Shown here: positions 54,549 through 62,825 of the stretch, one piece after another
How positions within the stretch are numbered: the first letter of the stretch is position 1
Layout: the number at the start of each line of letters is the position of its first letter
Assembly (NCBI GenBank): GCA_965200355.1
Contig: OZ241351.1
Span: forward strand, 1,116,001-1,180,000
Source: Bin18 sp965200355
GTDB taxonomy: Bacteria > Desulfobacterota > Binatia > Bin18
Length of the DNA stretch: 64,000 bases
Direction of reading: 5' to 3'
The notes under the pieces: generated by a model
What the model was told of the DNA's origin: nothing
What the model saw: only the letters and a program-made list of their open reading frames with translations
The model's database searches: none
Position numbers and translations under genes: made by a program

Positions 54549-55796
54549 CTAGTCCTGCCCCGTCCGCTCGGCATGAATCTCGGCCTGCGAAGCGATAACG
54601 CGCTCGGCTTTGAGTTGGGCGATTTGCTGGTCGGAATAGTGGAGCAGGCGACGCAGCACGCTATCCGTATGCTCGCCTAGCAGCGGACCTGGGGCGGCCA
54701 CGTAGCCGGGCGTCTTCGAGAGCTTGAACGGCGGCCCGTCGAAGATGAACTCCTGCGTCTGCCCGTTTTCCTGGGCCGGCAACTGCGCCCAATAGCCCCG
54801 TGCCCGTAGCTGTGGGTCGCGGTCCAAATCTTCCCCGTTGGCAACCACGCCAGCGGCGATACCAGCCTCTTGAAGGCGGGTCATGACCTCTTCGGCTGTA
54901 TGCTGCTGAGTCCAGGCTTCAATATACTCGTCCAAAGCGTCTTGATGTTGAAGACGGGCGGCAAGGCTGGCAAAGTGCGCCTCGCGCGTCCAGGCCGGCT
55001 GCCCTAAGACCCGGCACAGACTCTGCCATTCCGCTTGGGTGAAAACGGCAATCGCGCACCAGCGGTCTTCACCCTTGCAGCGGTATACTCCATGCGGCGC
55101 TGCCGGGGCTTCCTGGGAACGATTGCCGACCGGTTCGCTTTGGGTCTGATTGTTCAAGATATCGAGCAAGCCCGGTCCGACCAAGCTGGAAATTGCCTCA
55201 AATTGTGCCAGGTCAACGAACTGCCCCTGGCCGGTCTGTTTGCGATGCCACAGGGCCATGAGTACGGCCAGCGCGCCGCTATAGCCGCCGGTCATGTCTG
55301 CGTAGGAATAACCCCAACCGGCCGGCTCATGGCCAGGATGACGCATCTGGAGCGTATAGCCGGACAGGGCCTGGAGCGTTGGCCCGTAGCTGACATAATC
55401 CTTGTGCGGTCCGGTATGCCCAAAGCCGGACATGGAGACCGCAATAATATCGGGCTTGATTTTTTTGAGGCTGTCATAGTCAAGCCCCCAGTTGCGCATG
55501 ACCCGCGCGCTGAAATTGTCGATCACGACATCTGACAGGGCTGCCAGTTTTTGGGCAATCTCAATGCCGCGCGGATCGGACATATTGACAACCGTGCTCT
55601 CTTTGCCGCGGTGCAGATTGCCGGAAAAGCCGCCCCGGCGCGTCCCCAGGTCGAGCGTATCGCGCCGCTCGATTTTAATCACCTCGGCACCCTGGTCGGC
55701 CAGAATACGGACCGTGACCGGACCGGCGACCACCCAGGTGAAATCAAGAATGCGGACGCCTTCAAGCGCGCGCCGGCCTTTGTGGGGGGGGGACAT
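54549..55796 (-). CDS. CoA-transferase, CaiB/BaiF family III, with catalytic Asp
   Basis: 415 residues. GVRILDFTWVVAGPVTVRILADQGAEVIKIERRD, then FSAR motif DNFSARVM, VSMSGFGHTGPHKDYVSYGPT, and the catalytic Asp near residue 167 (YSYADMTGGYSGA). Full length. It is downstream of TerC on the same strand. The nearest Asp-less paralogue is 3 kb away at 58682. Confidence 0.88.
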   Translation of the reverse strand: MSPPHKGRRALEGVRILDFTWVVAGPVTVRILADQGAEVIKIERRDTLDLGTRRGGFSGNLHRGKESTVVNMSDPRGIEIAQKLAALSDVVIDNFSARVMRNWGLDYDSLKKIKPDIIAVSMSGFGHTGPHKDYVSYGPTLQALSGYTLQMRHPGHEPAGWGYSYADMTGGYSGALAVLMALWHRKQTGQGQFVDLAQFEAISSLVGPGLLDILNNQTQSEPVGNRSQEAPAAPHGVYRCKGEDRWCAIAVFTQAEWQSLCRVLGQPAWTREAHFASLAARLQHQDALDEYIEAWTQQHTAEEVMTRLQEAGIAAGVVANGEDLDRDPQLRARGYWAQLPAQENGQTQEFIFDGPPFKLSKTPGYVAAPGPLLGEHTDSVLRRLLHYSDQQIAQLKAERVIASQAEIHAERTGQD

Positions 55797-55804
55797 GGGA
55801 TAAC

Positions 55805-56791
55805 CTAGACCGTCCCTTTCCTATCCCCGCCTGTCAGGGGAGGGACGGGGGAGGCTTTGGACTGAGCCGAGTCCTCTGGTTCGGCGGGTGGAAAAAGCAG
55901 AGAGGCGACAACCGTCGCGGTCAGGACCAGGGCGATCACGCCCAAGGAAAAGCCTATCGGGATGGGATAGACGTCAACCAAGAGCATTTTGACGCCCACA
56001 AAGCTCAGCACCACACCCAGGCCGTAGCGCAGATAGACAAACAGATCGAGCACACCGGCAATCAGGAAATAGAGGGCGCGCAGGCCCAGAATGGCAAAGA
56101 CGTTTGAGGTGTAGACGATGAAGGGGTCGTCGGTCACGGCAAAAATGGCCGGAATCGAGTCAATCGCAAAGACCAGGTCCGTACTTTCTACGGAAACGAG
56201 GACGATGAACAGGGGCGTGGCAAAGAGTTGGCCCTGACGCCGGACGAAGAAGTGCTGGGCCTCGTATTTATCCGTGACCGGCAGCATACGCCGCAGGAGT
56301 CGAATGGCCGGATTATCCTCCGGGTTGGATTCGGTATCTTCAGAGACGGCCAGCTTGATCCCGGTGAAGACCAGGAAGGCCCCGAAGAGATACATGACCC
56401 AGTGAAAATGATGCAGCAGCGTGGCCCCGACGGCAATGAAAATCCCGCGCATGACGAGTGCGCCGAGAATGCCCCAGAACAGCACCCGGTGCTGATAGGC
56501 CAGGGGAACGGAAAAATAGGAGAAAATCAGCAAGAAGACAAAGATATTGTCCACGCTGAGCGATTTTTCAATCAAATACCCGGCGAAAAATTCCAGGGCC
56601 GGCTCAGCCCCACTGACGAAATAAATCCCGGCGTTAAAAACCAGGGCCAGGCCGATCCAGACCACGCTCCAGATACCGGCCTCCTTGCGCGACACTTCGC
56701 GCGCTTCTCGGTGGAAAACCCCCAGGTCCAGAAACAGTAGGACGAGAACGATCAGGGTAAAACCGACCCAGAGGCCGATGCTGGCTGACAT
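55805..56791 (-). CDS. TerC family integral membrane protein
   Basis: 328 residues, nine helices. EKSLSVDNIFVFLLIFSYF and VSVESTDLVFAIDSIPAIFAVT carry the conserved Asp residues of the Alx/TerC group. Thought to export metal ions (manganese in Alx). It could protect from metal stress. It lies between the CoA-transferase and purC. Confidence 0.9.
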   Translation of the reverse strand: MSASIGLWVGFTLIVLVLLFLDLGVFHREAREVSRKEAGIWSVVWIGLALVFNAGIYFVSGAEPALEFFAGYLIEKSLSVDNIFVFLLIFSYFSVPLAYQHRVLFWGILGALVMRGIFIAVGATLLHHFHWVMYLFGAFLVFTGIKLAVSEDTESNPEDNPAIRLLRRMLPVTDKYEAQHFFVRRQGQLFATPLFIVLVSVESTDLVFAIDSIPAIFAVTDDPFIVYTSNVFAILGLRALYFLIAGVLDLFVYLRYGLGVVLSFVGVKMLLVDVYPIPIGFSLGVIALVLTATVVASLLFPPAEPEDSAQSKASPVPPLTGGDRKGTV

Positions 56792-56814
56792 GTCTATGCT
56801 CGTGCGTGTCGCTG

Positions 56815-57729
56815 TTATTTTGCGGGGGACACCCCCGGACCCCCGCCGAGCGTGAGATTTTCGTAGATTTCCTGGTAGCGGGAGGCGGCCTGATCGATAA
56901 TCTCCTGCGGCAAATGCGGGGCCGGCGGTCTGCGGTCCCAGCCCAGGGCAATCAGATAATTCCGAATAATCTGCTTGTCATAGCTGCCCTGAGATTTGCC
57001 GGGCTGATAGGTTTCGCTCCGCCAGAATCGTGACGAGTCCGGGGTAAAGGCTTCGTCAATAAGAATCAGCTGACCGTCGCACTGGCCAAACTCGAATTTG
57101 GTGTCCGCCAGGAAAAAGCCTTTGGTCTCCGCATAAGCATGAGCGTTCTTGTACAGGGCCAAGCTGAGGTCCCGGACCTGAGCGGCCAACTCAGCACCAA
57201 TGAGGCGTTCGACTTCGGCAAAGGCGATATTCTCGTCGTGCTCGCCCTGTGGGGCTTTGGTTGAGGGGGTAAAGATGGGGGCCGGCAGGCGGGCGCTCTC
57301 CTGTAATCCTGGGGGGAGCGGAATACTGCACACGGTTTCACTTGCCCGATATTCCTGCCAGCCAGACCCGGCCAGATAGCCCCGAACAATACATTCGACC
57401 GGCAGCGGTTCGGCCTTTTTGACCAACATGGAACGACCGGCTAGGCTGTCACGGGCGGACTGAAACACCGCCGGGAAGGTATCCACGTCAACCGAAATCA
57501 GGTGATGGGGAACAATGTCGGCCAGGCGGTCAAACCAAAAGCGCGACACCTGGGTCAGGACCCGCCCCTTGCCGGGTATGCCTTCGTGCAGCACGACATC
57601 AAAGGCTGAGACGCGGTCGGTCGCCACAATCAACAGATAGTCGTCGGTTTCGTAAATATCACGGACTTTTCCGCGGCGGGGCGGCGGGAGTCCCTCGACA
57701 CTCGTTGTCAGGACAATCGGTTCGGTCAT
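56815..57729 (-). CDS. purC: Phosphoribosylaminoimidazole-succinocarboxamide synthase PurC
   Basis: 304 residues, long-type SAICAR synthase. GKVRDIYETDDYLLIVATDRVSAFDVVLHEGIPGKG, VRGYLAGSGWQEYRAS, FTPSTKAPQGEHDENI and IDEAFTPDSSRFW. Fuses aspartate onto CAIR using ATP in purine synthesis, the step after PurE. It stands apart from other pur genes. Confidence 0.96.
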   Translation of the reverse strand: MTEPIVLTTSVEGLPPPRRGKVRDIYETDDYLLIVATDRVSAFDVVLHEGIPGKGRVLTQVSRFWFDRLADIVPHHLISVDVDTFPAVFQSARDSLAGRSMLVKKAEPLPVECIVRGYLAGSGWQEYRASETVCSIPLPPGLQESARLPAPIFTPSTKAPQGEHDENIAFAEVERLIGAELAAQVRDLSLALYKNAHAYAETKGFFLADTKFEFGQCDGQLILIDEAFTPDSSRFWRSETYQPGKSQGSYDKQIIRNYLIALGWDRRPPAPHLPQEIIDQAASRYQEIYENLTLGGGPGVSPAK

Positions 57730-57839
57730 AACGCTGCTTTCTCTACTCCTGGGACAAATTCGGCCAGCTCAGAAGAACCACCAGCACGATTCTAGCAGAC
57801 TCACGATTCTTCTCTACATCCCCCAGCGCCTAGCGGCCC

Positions 57840-58613
57840 TTATTTCCTGAGTCCAGCCTGTCCGGGCTGAAACATGGCCAAATCCTTTTGCTCCACAATT
57901 TTGCCGCTCATGAGAGCGGTGGTGGTACTTTTCACCATGCCAACACCAGGGGCGTACCATTCCGTATAGTGAAAACCGCGTCCGCTCGTCCGGGTAATTT
58001 TGGTCTCCACCCGCAGACAGTCGGTGTACATCCCGGCCGTGACTACGACCGGTTCCTGCTCTGGCCCAAAACGGTAGAGCGTCGTGAGCTGAGACACATC
58101 GCCCCATTCCCCAATCCGCACCGCCTGCCACTCTTCACTTGGGTTTTTGCTCTGGCTGGCGAGGTCAAGCGGAAAAACGGGGGCAGAGGATTCGCCTATG
58201 GCCCCGGTTGAAACCAGGACCGTGCGTTCATTATTGCCATAGATATGATTGGTATTGCGGACCAGATAGCCCTCATAGGGATAGTACAAGACCGGCAGAA
58301 TATCCTTGGGCGCAGTCGGCGTGACGCCGGGGTGGGCTTCATTCAGCACCATAGCGTCACGCTGGAGGTGGGGGATATGCTGCTGTCCCTTCACCTCCAC
58401 GCTAAGCTCGGCCTCGGTCTCATACCACGCACCGGACAGCCGATAGACCCAGCGGCTGCCGGGTGTATGCGGGAAGAGGGGGGCGACTTGCTGCCAAGTG
58501 TGGGCAGGATTGGCAGAAGGAGCAATCTCATCTCCGGTACGGGGAGTATCTGTTCGACTGGAAACGAGGCTGGCCGCGATGAGGAGAGCGACGATCACCG
58601 GTATCGGTTTCAC
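57840..58613 (-). CDS. Hypothetical exported protein
   Basis: 257 residues from a GTG at 58613; an upstream frame opening is less likely. Hydrophobic N-terminus (VIVALLIAASLVSS) suggests a signal peptide. The rest is a beta-rich domain (SRWVYRLSGAWYETEAELSVEVKGQQ ... SQLTTLYRFGPEQ... VVVTAGMYTDCLRVETKITRTS). The TDCLRVET part and WYAPGVGMVKS are found in small periplasmic proteins. Function unknown. Confidence 0.6.
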   Translation of the reverse strand: MKPIPVIVALLIAASLVSSRTDTPRTGDEIAPSANPAHTWQQVAPLFPHTPGSRWVYRLSGAWYETEAELSVEVKGQQHIPHLQRDAMVLNEAHPGVTPTAPKDILPVLYYPYEGYLVRNTNHIYGNNERTVLVSTGAIGESSAPVFPLDLASQSKNPSEEWQAVRIGEWGDVSQLTTLYRFGPEQEPVVVTAGMYTDCLRVETKITRTSGRGFHYTEWYAPGVGMVKSTTTALMSGKIVEQKDLAMFQPGQAGLRK

Positions 58614-58664
58614 CTTGAGGGAGCCTTTCTTCGGATGAGGCGGGCCATTCGGCTCATGCAGCAC

Positions 58665-58686
58665 TATAGCTCAAATATAGCTCAAA
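58665..58686. repeat. 11-bp tandem duplication at a stop codon
   Basis: TATAGCTCAAA occurs twice without spacing; the second copy covers the TGA of the CoA-transferase. A second 11-bp duplication exists at the ybaB start, and an 11/12-bp one in the RavA-like gene. Confidence 0.7.
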
Positions 58687-59878
58687 TCACGCCAGCCTGC
58701 TTCAGGGCTGAGAGGCGGTCCGATTCCATGCCGAGTTCATTCCCATAGACTTCACTATTGTGTTCGCCCAGGAGGGGCGGGCGGCGGGCAATGCGCCACG
58801 GCGTCGTGGTAAAGTGAATGGGGCCGCCAGGGTATCGCACCGTGCGGCCTAATTCTGGGTGCTCAATATTGGAGAAAAATCCGCGCTCGTTCAACTGAGG
58901 ATCATCCACCAGGGCTTCGGGCGGTTGGACCATCGCATACGGAATCCGCCGGAGTTGGGCACCTTCCATGAGTTCGGCCACGCTGTAGTCTTTGGCCCAG
59001 TCATCCAGGACCGCAAACAGGTGTTCGGCACGCTCTCTTCGATAGAGCAGGTCTTCCCAGCGTGGGTCGTCAAGGTCTTGCGCCTTGCCGTCGCCTTTGA
59101 CCCATTCGACCAGCGAGGTCCAATCCCCCAAGGTGCAGTGCATGACATAGCCGTCACGACACCGAGTCACCCGAAAATGGCGACTCCAGTGCAGGCTGCC
59201 GCGCCGACTCTCAACGCCCAGCCCCTGGTGATAGAACGGGGCGATATGCTCCACCGCCCCGGCGACAGCTTCCTGCATACTCACGTCCACCCATTGGCCC
59301 TGGCCCAGGCTGTCCCGCGTCCAGAGGGCCAACAGCGTACCGACCGCGGCAAAAAAGGAGGCGCTATGGTAGGCTTGCAGACCCAGGGCGTGCAGGGGCG
59401 GCTCATCGGGAAAGCCGTTGGGCCAGACCATGCCGCCCAGGGCCTCGGCCACCATATCTGAGGCGCGGTAGGCGCGGTAGGGGCCGGTCTGCCCAAAGGG
59501 CGTAATTGAGGTGAGTACCAGATTGGGGTTGATCTGCTTCAGTGCCTCATAGCCCAGGCCGAGCCGGGCGAGCGTGCCTGGGGCGGCGGACTCGACCAGC
59601 ACGTCTGCCTTTGCCACCAACCGCCTGACCAACTCCTGACCGGCGGGCTGGTTCAGGTCGAGGGTAATGCCTCGTTTGCTGGTATTATAGAACCAAAACA
59701 GCAGGCTCCGTTCGGGGTGGGGCTGGCCGTCGAGAAAGGGGCCAATGCGCCGGGCCGCGTCCCCCTCCGGCGGCTCGACCTTGATGACATTCGCCCCCAT
59801 ATCGCCAAAGAGCTTGGCGCACATGGCCCCCTTGAGGTCGGTCAGGTCAAGAATGTGCAGACCGGATAGGGCGGTCAT
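58682..59878 (-). CDS. CoA-transferase, CaiB/BaiF family III, without the usual catalytic Asp
   Basis: 398 residues from ATG 59878 (GAGGGAG ahead). GLHILDLTDLKGAMCAKLFGDMGANVIKVEPPEGDAARRIGPFLDG and TSITPFGQTGPYRAYRASDM resemble the gene at 46006-47211. The Asp position reads LGLQAYHSASFFAAVG (about residues 165-180), with no Asp. The two Asp-less members are more like each other than like the Asp-containing ones. Unpaired locally. Confidence 0.85.
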   Translation of the reverse strand: MTALSGLHILDLTDLKGAMCAKLFGDMGANVIKVEPPEGDAARRIGPFLDGQPHPERSLLFWFYNTSKRGITLDLNQPAGQELVRRLVAKADVLVESAAPGTLARLGLGYEALKQINPNLVLTSITPFGQTGPYRAYRASDMVAEALGGMVWPNGFPDEPPLHALGLQAYHSASFFAAVGTLLALWTRDSLGQGQWVDVSMQEAVAGAVEHIAPFYHQGLGVESRRGSLHWSRHFRVTRCRDGYVMHCTLGDWTSLVEWVKGDGKAQDLDDPRWEDLLYRRERAEHLFAVLDDWAKDYSVAELMEGAQLRRIPYAMVQPPEALVDDPQLNERGFFSNIEHPELGRTVRYPGGPIHFTTTPWRIARRPPLLGEHNSEVYGNELGMESDRLSALKQAGVI

Positions 59879-59905
59879 ACCGGCGCACTCCCTCTGCACT
59901 GCTCG

Positions 59906-61510
59906 CTACAATTTGACAAACACATCCCTGGCCTCCTTGCTGGTCAGTTGAGAGACACTTGTCATTCTATCGCTGAAGGGCGTGAGCGAACCAAACGAAT
60001 GGGAAGAACGGGGGCCAAGGTCTATCAGAATCGAGAAGAGCGAGCAGCCGAGCGCGTTCTTTCCTGTGGCAAAGCGTTCGGCCCAGTCGGCGTGGACCTG
60101 GCAGGCGCCGTCGGTAATAAACACGATATCACCCCACTGAGAACGAGATTCCTGAATGCAGGCCAGGGCCGCGTCAAGGGGTTTTTCAAAATCGGTCCCA
60201 CCGCCGGGGAAGTACTCCGCCAGCTCCAGCACCTTGTCCAGGTCCGCTTCAGCGCGCACCCGCGTATTGAGCTCGACACTATACAGGGGGGCGTCCGCGG
60301 ATGAGAAGCAAATCGCCCGAAACCGACGCCGCTCGCGCCGCGCAATTTCAAGCAGGGTGAGGGTGAGCGCTTTGGCCCAGACCTCTTTGTCTCCCTGCAT
60401 GGAGGAGCTGCCGTCAAGGCAGACGATGAGTGGGCCTTTGCCCTGCGCTTCCACCCCGCGCAGGTGGTACTGCAAGAGTTCGTTATCCACCAAGCGCCGG
60501 ATAAAGTCCTGGCGTAACAGGGGATGCTGTAAGCTCAGCAGCTCGTGGGGGAGCAGGCGGCTGAGTTCCGCGCCGATACTCACCTCAAAGACCTCGTCTG
60601 TTGCGCGTTCACCGTTTTTCCGCCGCAGGGCGAGCGCCTGGGGCTTCATCCGCCCAACCATTGTGGCCAGCTTCTTCAGTTTGTCGTTTCCAGCCAGCCG
60701 CTTGCCCAGTTCAATCTGGCGGCTGGGGGAAGACCGGTGGCCTCCACCAACGGCCAACCCCCACGACTCAGCCTCCTGGGTCGCGTCATCGAGATGTTGC
60801 GCCACCGGAATCGCTTCTTTGAGAAACCGAGTGCGGATATCCGTCTGTACCTGGGACAGGTTCTGGTTGAGTTGTTGCGCCAAACGGCGCAGCCGGGTGT
60901 CTTCCGCTCGTGCCTGGCTGGCCAGCCGCGCGGCTGCCTGTTCAAGCCGGTCTTTGCCGGCCGGTGAGACCACCGCCTTCGCGTCCGCTTGTTCGACCAG
61001 TTCTTTTGCACTCTGGGCGGCGTCGATGCGCTCTTGTACCAGCGTTTCTTGCCGCTCGACGTTCCAGACCTCAAGCAAGTCGCGCCGGGTCAGCGTCTTC
61101 TCGGATTTCAAGAGGCGGAGGGCGCCTTCTCCTAAGAGCACGGTGGCCAGTCCGGCCCGCCCTTCGTCCAGGACGGTTGCTTCTCTCAGCAGGGTGGCCA
61201 ACTCGCCGCTGTGCAGCGCGCGCAGCAACGCGCGGCTCAGGGTGGCGCTGGGGAGCACGGCGTTCTCTTGAAAGAAGACAACATTATACTTGAACAGCGC
61301 ACAGAAAAGATCGCGCAGGAGGGCACGAAAATGCGGCAGGAGAGGTGCCCCACGTTCTTCCAGGCTGCGGAGAGAGGGCGACTCGGCGCGGAGCTTTTTA
61401 TAGGCCGCCCGGTCATACGCATCGCTCTCAACCCAAGAGACATTATCCGGCAGCGGCTCTGGTGGAGGGAGGCGGAATGCGGATTTTTTCTTGGTGCGCC
61501 GGCGAGGCAT
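59906..61510 (-). CDS. viaA: ViaA-like von Willebrand factor A domain protein
   Basis: 534 residues. A long helical N-terminus with coiled-coil-like segments (about 170-270) precedes a vWA domain with MIDAS motif CLDGSSSMQG near residue 365, GGTDFEKPL and VFITDGACQ. It is the partner of the MoxR-type ATPase upstream (gap 28 bases), the RavA-ViaA arrangement. In E. coli the pair supports Fe-S enzymes and respiration under stress. The symbol is by analogy. Confidence 0.75.
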   Translation of the reverse strand: MPRRRTKKKSAFRLPPPEPLPDNVSWVESDAYDRAAYKKLRAESPSLRSLEERGAPLLPHFRALLRDLFCALFKYNVVFFQENAVLPSATLSRALLRALHSGELATLLREATVLDEGRAGLATVLLGEGALRLLKSEKTLTRRDLLEVWNVERQETLVQERIDAAQSAKELVEQADAKAVVSPAGKDRLEQAAARLASQARAEDTRLRRLAQQLNQNLSQVQTDIRTRFLKEAIPVAQHLDDATQEAESWGLAVGGGHRSSPSRQIELGKRLAGNDKLKKLATMVGRMKPQALALRRKNGERATDEVFEVSIGAELSRLLPHELLSLQHPLLRQDFIRRLVDNELLQYHLRGVEAQGKGPLIVCLDGSSSMQGDKEVWAKALTLTLLEIARRERRRFRAICFSSADAPLYSVELNTRVRAEADLDKVLELAEYFPGGGTDFEKPLDAALACIQESRSQWGDIVFITDGACQVHADWAERFATGKNALGCSLFSILIDLGPRSSHSFGSLTPFSDRMTSVSQLTSKEARDVFVKL

Positions 61511-61538
61511 GGTGGGCCTGTACGATCTTGCCGCGGTC

Positions 61539-62660
61539 TTAGAGCCGTTCTAATAGCTGGCCCTGAATCGCTTGAATCTCTTGTTTTGCCTGTTCAATCC
61601 TATTGATAGCGCGCCCACCCTCCTGAATGTGCTGGTGGATTTCCTCCACCTTGGTCAGAATATGCCGAATTTTGGTGTGCGCCTCTATGAGCGCATGGGC
61701 GCGCTGCTCCGCGTCCTCCCAGGACCGCTCGGCATAGGCGCGCAGCTCTCTGGTCTGAAACAGCAGTTCCTGCACTTCATCCTCATAGCCATGAATCACG
61801 CCATGAATCACGCTATGGACGGTGGCTTGCTCTGACGGCTCCTGCCATAAAACGTGTTCGAGAAAAAAGATGTCGGTTTCAGAGACGACACGGCGCTCAC
61901 TCAGGTAGGCCACCGCTTGCAGCAGACCGACACTCTGGTGGTAGCGACGGTCGGACGCCAGAACCGCGTGGGTCCGCAGCTCCCGGCGGACCTCGGCGAT
62001 GAGACCAAGAACGGCATCCGGGACGGTGACGGCTTGCGCCTCGGTCTGCAATTGGCGCAGCTCATCGAGGGTCAGCGTCGTGCGTTCAGCCGGTCCGGGT
62101 GCTCTTTGAAGCATATGCAGAAAGCGAAAGTCTTCCTGGATATAGTCCACGGCGAAGCGCAGCAGGAAGCGGTCGGACAGCGCCACGAGTTCGTCGTCCT
62201 CGGGCAATTCATTGCTGGCCCCGAAGAGCGTCAGGAGCGGCACCGTCGTGGCCTGTTTGCCGTTGTGAAAGACCCGTTCGTTGATAATGCTGAGAATCGC
62301 ATTCAGGATTGAGGAGCTGGACTTGAAGACTTCGTCCAAAAAGGCAATATGCGCCTCGGGGAGTTTGTGAGCCGTGACCCGGCGGTAGTCGTCGGCTTCG
62401 AGCGCTTTGAGGCTGACCGCGCCAAAGAGTTCTTCCGGGGTGGTGAATTTTGTCAGCAACCACTGGAAATAGTGTGCCCCGGTAATCCGGCGACACATCT
62501 CATCCGCCAGCATCGACTTGGCCGTCCCCGGAGGGCCGATAATGAGGACGTGCTGTGAGGCCAACAGGGCCGCCAGAGCACCCTCAATGAGCGTGTCTCG
62601 TTCGAGGAAAGCCTGTTGGAGTTCGGCCCGGATTTTTTGCAGTTTTTCTTGCGGAGTCAC
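61539..62660 (-). CDS. ravA: MoxR-family AAA+ ATPase, RavA-like
   Basis: 373 residues. Walker A GPPGTAKSML near residue 42; ITGAHYFQWLLTKFTTPEELFGAVSL; Walker B IAFLDEVFKSSSSIL near 105; sensor FGASNELPEDDELVALSDRFLLRF. The C-terminal region (about 250-373) is helical and lacks the LARA domain of E. coli RavA. A perfect in-frame repeat (VIHGVIHG) lies near residue 285. It is upstream of the vWA gene. Confidence 0.82.
   Translation of the reverse strand: MTPQEKLQKIRAELQQAFLERDTLIEGALAALLASQHVLIIGPPGTAKSMLADEMCRRITGAHYFQWLLTKFTTPEELFGAVSLKALEADDYRRVTAHKLPEAHIAFLDEVFKSSSSILNAILSIINERVFHNGKQATTVPLLTLFGASNELPEDDELVALSDRFLLRFAVDYIQEDFRFLHMLQRAPGPAERTTLTLDELRQLQTEAQAVTVPDAVLGLIAEVRRELRTHAVLASDRRYHQSVGLLQAVAYLSERRVVSETDIFFLEHVLWQEPSEQATVHSVIHGVIHGYEDEVQELLFQTRELRAYAERSWEDAEQRAHALIEAHTKIRHILTKVEEIHQHIQEGGRAINRIEQAKQEIQAIQGQLLERL
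61795..61816 (-). repeat. In-frame tandem duplication in the RavA-like gene
   Basis: ATGAATCACGCC is repeated directly, giving VIHGVIHG. Nearly perfect copies indicate a recent event; the frame is kept because the period is 12. Confidence 0.6.
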
Positions 62661-62825
62661 CAGCCCGCTCCTTCAGCCCGCTCTTCAGGCGAAATCCTAC
62701 GCTAACAGATAGGGGCGCGCGCCTCAATTCCGAAGCCGGCTCCCCGCCCACCTCTAGCCCCGGTAGGGAGGGATCGTTTATAACAACCCCCGATACTACT
62801 CTTCAGGCTTGTTAAGGAGGAACGC
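62661..62825. other. 165-bp divergent promoter region
   Basis: Between the divergent RavA-like and CoA-transferase genes. A strong AAGGAGGAACGC lies before the ATG at 62826. Nothing else was recognised. Confidence 0.4.
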
